Origin: an uncultured Eubacterium sp.
Lineage (GTDB): Bacteria > Bacillota > Clostridia > Oscillospirales > Acutalibacteraceae
Reading direction: 5' to 3'
DNA length: 5,493 nt
Assembly: GCA_945979635.1 (NCBI GenBank)
Contig: CAMFPZ010000073.1
Span: 1-5,493 of the forward strand
Shown here piece by piece: positions 1-5,493 of this stretch; the stretch's first letter is position 1, and each line of letters opens with the position of its first letter. The translations under genes were made by a program, and so were the position numbers. The notes below the pieces were generated by a model. It ran no database searches. It was not told where the DNA came from and worked only from the letters and a program-made list of their open reading frames with translations.

Positions 1-11
1 CACAAGGAGTA
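1..11 (+). other. Illumina P5 adapter tail plus i5 index (non-biological)
   Basis: Bases 1-3 (CAC) match the last three bases of the Illumina P5 segment that precedes the i5 index. Bases 4-11 (AAGGAGTA) match the Nextera i5 index known as S507/N507. They sit directly before the Read-1 adapter at 12-44, which is the order found in a finished Nextera library molecule. This stretch is synthetic and should be trimmed. The index identity is from memory of the published index set. The adapter that follows makes the reading very likely. Confidence 0.93.
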
Positions 12-44
12 TCGTCGGCAGCGTCAGATGTGTATAAGAGACAG
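12..44 (+). other. Nextera Read-1 transposase adapter, ending in Tn5 mosaic end
   Basis: All 33 bases match the Nextera Read-1 adapter: TCGTCGGCAGCGTC at 12-25, then the 19-base Tn5 mosaic end AGATGTGTATAAGAGACAG at 26-44. This is a library-preparation sequence and not a resident transposon: no transposase gene is present and the P5/index bases lie just outside it. Genomic sequence begins at 45. The adapter contains a TAA at 35-37 that is in frame with the truncated gene beginning at 45, which can mislead gene callers. Confidence 0.98.
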
Positions 45-610
45 CAAAAATATATGCCGATGCACTTGGTTCAAGCGGTGACAGCAAGCTAACGGAAATA
101 ATTTATTATTCGGATATTTACGATTCAATAGTTTCGCCATTTTACAGCTATTCTTCGGGAGTGACTAGCGGAACCTCGAGAAGCTGTCTTATTAATTGCG
201 ACGATATAAATTCGGATGGACATATAGAAATCCCCACTGATGATAAAGTCTTTGCAGATTCAATTATGGGTATTGATTGGAAAATATACAAAAGCTCAAT
301 CCTGATTCATTGTGCTTATTCACTCTTTGTTAAGGATGATAGATATTCCATTCTCATTCCTGACGAATTATATAAGAACATTAACGCTCAATACAATAAG
401 GAAAGCAGAGAAATCTCCGTACTCGATGGAAATAACGAAATTGCATTTTCTGTAAAGCCCGTACTAAAGGCTTCGTACAAAGAAGAAAATGAAAAAGATT
501 ATGAAGTGGTTTTTGAGCAATCAGGCTACTATTATTTAGCTAAATGCTATAATAATTCTAATATTTCGATAGATATTGAACAGCTAAAGGAATTGATTAT
601 TATTTGCTGA
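45..610 (+). CDS. 5'-truncated CDS, FG-GAP/VCBS-like exported protein (hypothetical)
   Basis: The reading frame is open from the adapter junction (first full codon at 47) to the TGA at 608-610, giving 187 visible residues. The true start and any signal peptide lie off the contig. A GTG at 161 is the first possible standard start, but coding-like sequence (KIYADALGSSGDSKLTEIIY...) continues upstream of it and no spaced Shine-Dalgarno precedes it, so it is probably an internal valine codon. Positions 200-235 encode DDINSDGHIEIP, an acidic D-x-N-x-D-G loop followed by I-E-I-P. This pattern is typical of FG-GAP/VCBS-like, possibly calcium-binding, repeats in clostridial exported proteins. The rest is rich in Tyr, Asn and Ser, has no membrane segment and looks like beta-structured extracellular sequence. 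The gene ends 21 bases before the response-regulator gene and is probably in the same operon. Family assignment rests on one motif and overall style. A lipoprotein or secreted accessory protein is possible but unproven. Confidence 0.75.
576..603 (+). promoter_or_regulatory. Possible internal sigma-A-type promoter before the response regulator
   Basis: TTGAAC at 576-581 (4 of 6 to the -35 consensus) and TATTAT at 598-603 (5 of 6 to the -10 consensus) are separated by 16 bases. Transcription would start near 610, leaving a short leader with the AGGGA ribosome-binding site at 621-625. The element lies inside the 3' end of the preceding coding sequence in AT-rich DNA, where such matches arise by chance, so this is only a candidate. 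Confidence 0.22.
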
Positions 611-631
611 TATGAAAGGCAGGGAATAGAT

Positions 632-1345
632 ATGAAAAAGGTACTTGTTGCAGAAGACGAGGAATCTATCCGCGAATTTATTGTGATAAATTTGACTCGT
701 TCCGGCTATGTGGTTGAACAGGCAGATAACGGACTGGAGGCAATAAATAAATTCAAAATGGATGTGCAGGGCTATGATGTTGCAATTCTTGACATTATGA
801 TGCCCGAAATGGATGGCTTAACGGTTTGCAAGGAGCTTCGCAGTATTTCCAACGACCTCGGAATCATTATGTTAAGTGCTAAAACACAGGAAATGGATAA
901 GGTTACAGGTCTATTATTTGGTGCCGATGATTATGTAACTAAGCCGTTTTCTCCCAGTGAGCTTATGGCAAGAGTCGACGCTGTGTACAGAAGAGTCGAA
1001 ATGACAAGAGGAATCAGAAAAAATGACAACCTGTCCGATTGTATTACATTAGACGAATTCGAACTTAACTTAAGGAATCGAACCCTATTAAAATCCGGCA
1101 TAATGATTGAATTGACACAGGTTGAATTCCAAATTATCGAATATTTCTTCAAAAATCCCAATGCGGCACTTTCAAGAAATGATATTCTCAAGCAGGTTTG
1201 GGGTGCAAATTATTTCGGCGACGAAAAAATCGTTGATGTTAATATTCGTCGTTTAAGAATGAAAATCGAAGATAACCCGTCAAGTCCGACAAGACTTGTA
1301 ACAATTTGGGGACTTGGCTATAAATGGATTACTAACGAACAGTAA
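632..1345 (+). CDS. OmpR/PhoB-family response regulator
   Basis: This 237-residue protein is a two-component transcription factor of normal family length. Residues 1-121 form the receiver domain: acidic pocket E8/D9, phosphoacceptor D54 in the ILDIMMPEMDG segment, switch residue S82, aromatic Y101 and lysine K104 in the KPF motif. Residues about 135-233 form the winged-helix DNA-binding domain (Trans_reg_C), with W190 in the QVWG segment, a recognition helix around 200-213 (VDVNIRRLRMKI) and the closing GLGYKW at 227-232. When phosphorylated by the kinase encoded 15 bases downstream it should dimerise and bind direct-repeat operators in the cytoplasm. The ATG at 632 is supported by AGGGA at 621-625, six bases upstream, and by the canonical MKKVLVAEDEE beginning. 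All key residues are intact. The regulon and signal cannot be read from the sequence, so no specific gene name is given. Confidence 0.97.
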   Translation: MKKVLVAEDEESIREFIVINLTRSGYVVEQADNGLEAINKFKMDVQGYDVAILDIMMPEMDGLTVCKELRSISNDLGIIMLSAKTQEMDKVTGLLFGADDYVTKPFSPSELMARVDAVYRRVEMTRGIRKNDNLSDCITLDEFELNLRNRTLLKSGIMIELTQVEFQIIEYFFKNPNAALSRNDILKQVWGANYFGDEKIVDVNIRRLRMKIEDNPSSPTRLVTIWGLGYKWITNEQ

Positions 1346-1358
1346 AGGAACATTTCCT
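1346..1358 (+). promoter_or_regulatory. Ribosome-binding site of the kinase gene within a small inverted repeat
   Basis: AGGAA at 1346-1350 begins right after the response-regulator stop and is the only purine-rich ribosome-binding candidate for the kinase ATG at 1361 (10-base spacing). It is followed by CAT and then TTCCT at 1354-1358, a perfect 5-base complement. In RNA the two arms could form a short hairpin that hides the site. A 5-bp stem with a 3-base loop is weak, and ribosomes terminating on the regulator gene would melt it, so the effect, if any, is likely translational coupling. The repeat is seen directly; the function is inferred. Confidence 0.35.
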
Positions 1359-1360
1359 AA

Positions 1361-2860
1361 ATGACAAAGGATTTTAATGCAATTTTGACCGAAAAACTGA
1401 AAAGCAAAAAAATCGAGGGTATTACTCGTAGGTGGCTTATATTCATAATAGGTCTTATTGTATTACTCTTTGCCATTGCTTTTACTATATTTGCTATAAC
1501 CATTCATAACTATTATTATAGTTCGGTTGAAAGCATTATAAATTCAGCTGCCTCCGATTCAGCTGTGAATTACTTTGAAAGCTGCATAAATAACGGCGAC
1601 TCACTCGAAACGGCAGCCGCTCAATTTGTTGATTCCTACGAAAGTAAGGATTCTACTACTGTTTGGATAATTGACAATGACGGAAATGTAGTACTTTCTT
1701 CAAACGGCTTCGCTATTGATAATGATATATACAAAAGCAGCGATATGCCCGATTTTGTGAAAGCACTCGAAGATAAATCGGACAGAGGAAAATACATCGG
1801 AAAAATTACAGATAATCAAAAGGTTTTCGCCGTAACAAGAATAATAAGAAATTCCGAAGGCATCGAATTCGGAGCAATTCGTGTTATGACCTGTGTAGAT
1901 GAGGTAGATAACCAAATTGCGAAAATATGCTTTTTAATAGCTGTAGTTTTCATTCTCGTTCTGGCAATAATTATTCTGTCTAATCTGTATTTTATTAGAA
2001 CAATTATAATTCCTGTTCAGGAAATAAACAGTGCAACTACTCTAATTGCTCAAGGAAATCTAGATGTAAGAATAGAAAAAAAATATAACGACGAAATCGG
2101 TGACTTGGCAGACAGCATTAACACAATGGCTGCTGAAATTGCAACTGCCGATAAGATGAAAAATGATTTTATTTCGACAATATCCCATGAGCTTCGAACT
2201 CCGCTCACTTCAATAAAAGGTTGGGGCGAAACGCTTATTTTAGGAAATCAAGACAATGTTGATGAGTTGACCCAAAAGGGATTGCAGGTTATAGTTAAGG
2301 AAGCGGGACGACTTGAAGGCTTTGTTGAAGAACTGCTTGATTTCTCAAGGCTTCAAAGCGGTCGTATGACCTTAAGGCTGGCAAAAACAGACATATTAGC
2401 CGAGCTTGAAGAAACATTGTTCACCTTCATAGAAAGAGCCTTGAGAGAGGGCTACGAGGTAAAATACAGTATACCCGAAATCCCGACTGTTGCAAATGCA
2501 GATGCGAACAGGCTCAAGCAGGTTTTTATGAACATTCTCGACAATGCACTAAAATATTCGAGACCGGGCAGTAAGATATTAGTTAAGGCTGAATTCATAA
2601 AGAAGGATAGTAAGGACTTTGTAAAAATAGGAATAGCCGACCAAGGTTGTGGAATTTCCAAGGAGGATTTGCCTCACGTAAAGGAAAAATTCTACAAGGC
2701 AAATGTGAGCGTTAAAGGCTCCGGAATAGGATTAGCAGTGACTACTGAAATCATTAATCTGCACAACGGCTATCTGGATATAAACAGCATTGAGGGTAAG
2801 GGAACATTGGTAACGATTATGTTGCCTCTACTCGAATCACCGCAACAACAAAAATACTAA
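1361..2860 (+). CDS. Membrane sensor histidine kinase (HAMP, HisKA, HATPase_c)
   Basis: This 499-residue kinase is the likely partner of the regulator encoded 15 bases upstream. Transmembrane helix 1 is about residues 25-48 and helix 2 about 188-212. The roughly 140-residue extracellular loop between them contains VWIIDNDGNVVLSS (101-114), typical of a Cache/PAS-like sensor fold. A HAMP linker follows (about 211-263). The HisKA dimerisation domain carries the phosphoacceptor H276 in SHELRTP, with E277 and T280 as expected. The ATPase domain has the N box (N391, N395), G1 box DQGCGI at 427-432, F box KFYKA at 443-447 and G2 box GSGIGL at 453-458. All catalytic motifs are present, so it should be active in autophosphorylation and phosphotransfer. 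The ligand is unknown. The start at 1361 puts 24 residues of basic cytoplasmic lead before helix 1, which is usual. The stop at 2858-2860 is 15 bases from the next gene. Confidence 0.96.
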   Translation: MTKDFNAILTEKLKSKKIEGITRRWLIFIIGLIVLLFAIAFTIFAITIHNYYYSSVESIINSAASDSAVNYFESCINNGDSLETAAAQFVDSYESKDSTTVWIIDNDGNVVLSSNGFAIDNDIYKSSDMPDFVKALEDKSDRGKYIGKITDNQKVFAVTRIIRNSEGIEFGAIRVMTCVDEVDNQIAKICFLIAVVFILVLAIIILSNLYFIRTIIIPVQEINSATTLIAQGNLDVRIEKKYNDEIGDLADSINTMAAEIATADKMKNDFISTISHELRTPLTSIKGWGETLILGNQDNVDELTQKGLQVIVKEAGRLEGFVEELLDFSRLQSGRMTLRLAKTDILAELEETLFTFIERALREGYEVKYSIPEIPTVANADANRLKQVFMNILDNALKYSRPGSKILVKAEFIKKDSKDFVKIGIADQGCGISKEDLPHVKEKFYKANVSVKGSGIGLAVTTEIINLHNGYLDINSIEGKGTLVTIMLPLLESPQQQKY

Positions 2861-2875
2861 TTTTAAGGATAACAT

Positions 2876-3847
2876 ATGAGTAAAAAATCACATATCACCT
2901 CTGTCGGTGGACAGGCACTTATTGAGGGCGTAATGATGCAGGGTCCAAAGGGTGTTGCAACTGCTATAAGAAAGCCTGATGAATCAATTTGTATCGAATA
3001 CCACGAGGTGAAGCACTTAAGAGATAAGAATAAATTTTTCGGTCTTCCCGTCATAAGAGGCATCGTTGCTTTCATTGAATCTATGATACTTGGATATAAG
3101 CTTTTGATGCATTCGGCTGAGGTTTCAGGTATGGAAGATTTAGAAGATGTGGAAATGAATAAATTTGAAAAATGGCTAACCGAAAAAATGGGCGATAAAT
3201 TTATGGACTTCATTATGGTAATCGCTTCCGTTTTGGGTATTGGACTTGCGTTTTTAATATTTTTCTATTTTCCCGTGTTAATTTTCAACAAGCTCAACGC
3301 ACTAACCGACATGGCTTTGACATCTTGGCAGGGAACTATCGAAGGCTGTATGAAAATAGTAATTTTCGTAATATATATGCTTCTCGTTTCTCAAATGAAA
3401 GATATAAAAAGATTGTTCAAATATCATGGTGCAGAGCATAAAAGCATCGCTTGCTATGAAGCAGGCGAGGAATTGACAGTAGAAAATGTTAAGAGGTGCT
3501 CGAGATTCCATCCGCGTTGCGGAACATCCTTTATGTTTGTTATGCTGATTTTGAGCATTGTGATAGTAACCCTTTTGTCCCTTGTTGTTCCGACAGAGCT
3601 TAAGCAAAACACAGTGGCATGGATGCTTATTAAGCTACCACTCATACCGCTGATTATGGGAATCGGATATGAGTTCATAAAATATGCCGGAAAACATAAT
3701 AATCTGTTTGTAAAAATATTATCTGCTCCCGGCTTGTGGATGCAAAGAATAACAACAAAGGAGCCTGAAGACGATATTATCGAGGTTGGAATAGAATCCC
3801 TAAAGGCAGTTATTACAGAAAATATTGAGGACGACGAAATTAAGTAA
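2876..3847 (+). CDS. DUF1385 family membrane protein (YqhQ-like)
   Basis: This 323-residue protein belongs to the DUF1385 family, whose Bacillus subtilis member is YqhQ; its biochemical role is not known. Family signatures are all visible: GGQALIEGVMMQGP at residues 11-24, the VIRGIVAFIESM segment at 59-70, HGAEHKSIACYE at 184-195, FHPRCGTSF at 211-219 and TKEP at 294-297. Hydrophobic stretches at about 112-138, 156-173, 216-238 and 248-266 suggest four membrane helices. The conserved His/Glu/Cys motifs lie in the loop between the second and third, which looks like a possible metal-binding or catalytic site (inference). The start at 2876 has AAGGA at 2865-2869, six bases upstream. The last base of its TAA stop is the first base of the prmC ATG. 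DUF1385 genes are commonly next to prmC in Firmicutes, which fits here. Length is normal and no disruption is seen. Confidence 0.95.
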   Translation: MSKKSHITSVGGQALIEGVMMQGPKGVATAIRKPDESICIEYHEVKHLRDKNKFFGLPVIRGIVAFIESMILGYKLLMHSAEVSGMEDLEDVEMNKFEKWLTEKMGDKFMDFIMVIASVLGIGLAFLIFFYFPVLIFNKLNALTDMALTSWQGTIEGCMKIVIFVIYMLLVSQMKDIKRLFKYHGAEHKSIACYEAGEELTVENVKRCSRFHPRCGTSFMFVMLILSIVIVTLLSLVVPTELKQNTVAWMLIKLPLIPLIMGIGYEFIKYAGKHNNLFVKILSAPGLWMQRITTKEPEDDIIEVGIESLKAVITENIEDDEIK

Positions 3848-4665
3848 TGAATGTAAAACAAGCATATGATTATAGCGTGCTTTTCCTAAAAGCAAACAGT
3901 GTTGATGAACCTGAATTTAAGGCGAAAAATATAGTATGCAGTATTGCAGAAATCACGCTCAATGATTTTATTCTTCACAAGGATGATTTTATTGCAACAA
4001 AAAAACTTGCCGATTATTTATGGAGACTGAAAAGCGGAGAGCCGCTCCAATATATCCTCGGCAAATGGGATTTTTACGAAAGTGAATTTTATGTTGGCGA
4101 GGGTGTGCTTATTCCCAGACCTGAAACCGAGGAGCTTGTTGAACATGCTGTAAACAAAGCAATGACGATTAAAAATCCAACCATAATTGACTTGTGCTCC
4201 GGAAGCGGTTGTATAGGAATCAGTATTGCAAAAAAAATATCAAATTCAAAGGTGTACTGTATAGAAAAAAGCGAAAAAGCGTTTTCATATCTAATAAAAA
4301 ATTGCAATGCACTCGATAATGTCATTCCGATTAATGATGATATATCTAACAATATAGTAACGGATATGGCAGATATTATTATTTCAAATCCACCATATAT
4401 AAAGTCTAACGAAATAAAAAGCCTCCAAAAAGAGGTGCAGTTTGAGCCAAAAATAGCTCTCGACGGCGGAACTGACGGACTGGATTTTTACAGAATAATA
4501 AATGACAAATGGTTTGAACGCCTAAAGAAAAACGGTTACCTTATTCTAGAAATCGGGAATGAACAAGGAACCGTAATCAAGGATATTTTAACTAATTTCA
4601 ATAATACAACAGTTATTCAGGATATTTTCAAAAATGATAGAATAGTTATCGCAAAAAGAGATTAA
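3847..4665 (+). CDS. prmC: Peptide chain release factor N5-glutamine methyltransferase
   Basis: PrmC methylates the glutamine of the GGQ motif in release factors RF1 and RF2 using S-adenosylmethionine, improving translation termination in the cytoplasm. The 272-residue length is standard. The N-terminal helical domain (about 1-75) contains GEPLQYILG at 64-72. The Rossmann methyltransferase domain follows, with IPRPETEELVE at 89-99, the SAM-binding DLCSGSGCIGI at 115-125, the acidic E140 closing the second strand, the substrate-glutamine-binding NPPYI at 181-185, and EPKIALDGGTDGL at 200-212. NPPYI together with the PRPETE motif separates it from other N5/N6 methyltransferases. Its ATG overlaps the previous stop by one base (TAATG) and no well-spaced Shine-Dalgarno is seen (GAGG at 3827-3830 is 16 bases away), so it is probably translated by coupling. 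The usual partner prfA is not next to it; an M50 protease gene follows instead. Confidence 0.97.
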   Translation: MNVKQAYDYSVLFLKANSVDEPEFKAKNIVCSIAEITLNDFILHKDDFIATKKLADYLWRLKSGEPLQYILGKWDFYESEFYVGEGVLIPRPETEELVEHAVNKAMTIKNPTIIDLCSGSGCIGISIAKKISNSKVYCIEKSEKAFSYLIKNCNALDNVIPINDDISNNIVTDMADIIISNPPYIKSNEIKSLQKEVQFEPKIALDGGTDGLDFYRIINDKWFERLKKNGYLILEIGNEQGTVIKDILTNFNNTTVIQDIFKNDRIVIAKRD

Positions 4666-4684
4666 AATTATTACAGGTGATTAA

Positions 4685-5359
4685 ATGATTTCAATTTTCA
4701 AATATATTATGCAGGGAGAGTATTTAGCGGCAATAATTGCTGTTTTGTCCAGATGCTTCGTTGTGTTTTGCTGTCTGCCTATTCACGAGCTCGCTCACGG
4801 ATTAATGGCGTATGCACTTGGTGATAGGACAGCAAAAAATCAAAATCGTCTCTCCCTAAATCCTTTTGCTCATCTTAATCCGATAGGTACGGTTATGATA
4901 TTCCTTTTCGGTATCGGATATGCAAATCCCGTTCCGATTAATCCGAGAAATTTCAAAAACCAAAAGTCAGGAATGGCTCTAACTGCACTTGCAGGTCCCG
5001 CTGCAAATCTACTTATGGGATTCATTTCGGTTTGGGGCTACTTCATATTTGCTAATTTCAGCAATAATTCTCAAATTATGCTTGCCGTTGCAACATTCTT
5101 CCTTTATGCTGCTCAAATTAATGTAATGCTTGCTGTTTTCAATCTTCTTCCAATACCGCCACTTGATGGTTCAAAAATTGTAGCGGCAGCATTACCCGAT
5201 AAGATTTATTACAAATATATGATGTACGAAAGATACATTATGATTGGCTTAATGGTGCTTTTGTTCACAGGAGTGCTCAATACACCGATTAGCTATTTAA
5301 CGAACCTTTTAATGAGATTTATAACAATAATCCCAAGATTAATTTTTATAGGAAACTAA
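4685..5359 (+). CDS. Site-2 protease family (M50) membrane metallopeptidase
   Basis: This 224-residue membrane protein has the core of a small bacterial site-2 protease. The zinc-binding HELAH (residues 34-38; H34, E35, H38) lies at the end of the first hydrophobic segment. NPFAHLNPIGT at 59-69, NPVPINP at 81-87 and the later NLLPIPPLDG at 153-162, whose D161 is the expected third zinc ligand, are characteristic of this subfamily. Further hydrophobic stretches lie at about 66-80, 98-123, 131-156 and 184-198. There is no PDZ domain, unlike RseP/RasP-type members, and the length matches the compact S2P-like group. It probably cleaves membrane-embedded substrates, but the substrate is unknown and this subgroup is poorly characterised. 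The start at 4685 is preceded by AGGTGA at 4675-4680. It begins 19 bases after prmC and its TAA directly abuts the scpA ATG, so it is part of the same operon. Confidence 0.93.
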   Translation: MISIFKYIMQGEYLAAIIAVLSRCFVVFCCLPIHELAHGLMAYALGDRTAKNQNRLSLNPFAHLNPIGTVMIFLFGIGYANPVPINPRNFKNQKSGMALTALAGPAANLLMGFISVWGYFIFANFSNNSQIMLAVATFFLYAAQINVMLAVFNLLPIPPLDGSKIVAAALPDKIYYKYMMYERYIMIGLMVLLFTGVLNTPISYLTNLLMRFITIIPRLIFIGN

Positions 5360-5493
5360 ATGGATAATTTAACTTATAAAATTGAGGTTTTTGAAGGACC
5401 TATGGACCTTCTTCTTCACCTCATAAATAAGCATAAATTGAATATTAACGACATTCCCATTGTCGAGCTTGTAAATCAATATCTCGACTATGT
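5360..5493 (+). CDS. scpA: Segregation and condensation protein A, 5' part only
   Basis: The first 44 codons of scpA are present before the window ends in mid-gene. The product begins MDNLTYKIEVFEGPMDLLLH and continues LINKHKLNINDIPIVELVNQ, the highly conserved ScpA N-terminus (F-E-G-P-x-D-L-L-L-H-L-I and the N-I-x-D-I-P-I segment). ScpA is the kleisin subunit that bridges the SMC heads and, with ScpB, forms the bacterial condensin needed for chromosome compaction and segregation. This N-terminal region is the part that contacts the SMC neck. The ATG at 5360 follows the TAA of the M50 gene with no gap, and AGGAA at 5350-5354 inside the end of that gene serves as ribosome-binding site with five-base spacing. 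scpB would be expected next, outside the window. Although short, the fragment is diagnostic. Confidence 0.94.
   Translation, partial: MDNLTYKIEVFEGPMDLLLHLINKHKLNINDIPIVELVNQYLDY

Noticed and set aside
26..44. Tn5/IS50 mosaic end as a sign of a resident transposon
   Set aside because: It is directly preceded by the synthetic Nextera tail, an i5 index and P5 bases, and no transposase gene or second end is present. It is library adapter.
931..2661. Minus-strand open frames inside the response regulator and kinase genes (931-1191, 1700-1915, 2452-2661)
   Set aside because: All are shorter than 90 codons, antisense to intact domain-bearing genes, and show no ribosome-binding site or family similarity.
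2863..3861. Long open frames on the minus strand opposite the DUF1385 gene (about 2863-3213, 3302-3607 and 3454-3861)
   Set aside because: They lie entirely or almost entirely antisense to a well-supported conserved gene, overlap each other, have low-complexity Ser/Ile-rich translations without recognisable motifs, and are explained as shadows of the + strand coding bias.
4089..4352. Minus-strand open frame inside prmC
   Set aside because: It is antisense to the SAM-binding region of prmC, has no motif of its own, and is best explained as a shadow.
4421..4436. GCCTC-CAAAAA-GAGG hairpin in prmC as a terminator
   Set aside because: The stem is only four to five base pairs, there is no following T-run, and it lies within conserved coding sequence.
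45..5493. CRISPR array, tRNA/rRNA genes, riboswitches or prophage signals
   Set aside because: The genomic part is almost completely filled by coding sequence with gaps of at most 21 bases. No spaced repeats, no tRNA-like cloverleaf and no phage or mobile-element genes were seen on either strand.

Overview
The window is a contig end. A piece of Illumina Nextera library adapter sits at the very start (1-44), followed by about 5.4 kb of AT-rich bacterial DNA. The genomic part carries seven genes, all on the + strand. They are packed with gaps of 0 to 21 bases or a 1-base overlap, so there is no gene-free stretch longer than 21 bases after the adapter and no room for an intergenic terminator. 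The gene families, the low GC content and the protein sequences suggest a Clostridia-type Firmicute, probably of the Oscillospiraceae/Ruminococcaceae group. That assignment is inferred from sequence style and gene content, not from a database search.

Layout: 1-11 is the tail of the P5 adapter plus an eight-base i5 index. 12-44 is the Nextera Read-1 adapter, ending in the Tn5 mosaic end. 45-610 is the C-terminal part of a gene whose 5' end is cut off at the adapter junction; its product resembles clostridial exported proteins with an FG-GAP/VCBS-like acidic loop. 632-1345 is an OmpR/PhoB-type response regulator and 1361-2860 its membrane histidine kinase. 2876-3847 is a DUF1385 (YqhQ-like) membrane protein, 3847-4665 is prmC (release-factor glutamine methyltransferase), 4685-5359 is a small site-2-protease-like M50 metallopeptidase, and 5360-5493 is the 5' end of scpA (condensin kleisin), cut by the window end.

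How the genes fit together: the regulator and kinase form a standard two-component pair. The truncated gene just upstream may be an accessory exported protein or may simply share the transcript. The rest is a housekeeping run covering translation termination (prmC), membrane proteolysis (M50) and chromosome condensation (scpA, normally followed by scpB), with DUF1385 of unknown function. Spacing implies co-transcription, possibly helped by a weak internal promoter near 576-603.

I found no evidence for a previously undescribed system. The most important non-routine observation is technical: the first 44 bases are not biological, and an in-frame stop inside the adapter makes the truncated first gene look like a complete shorter gene starting at GTG 161.
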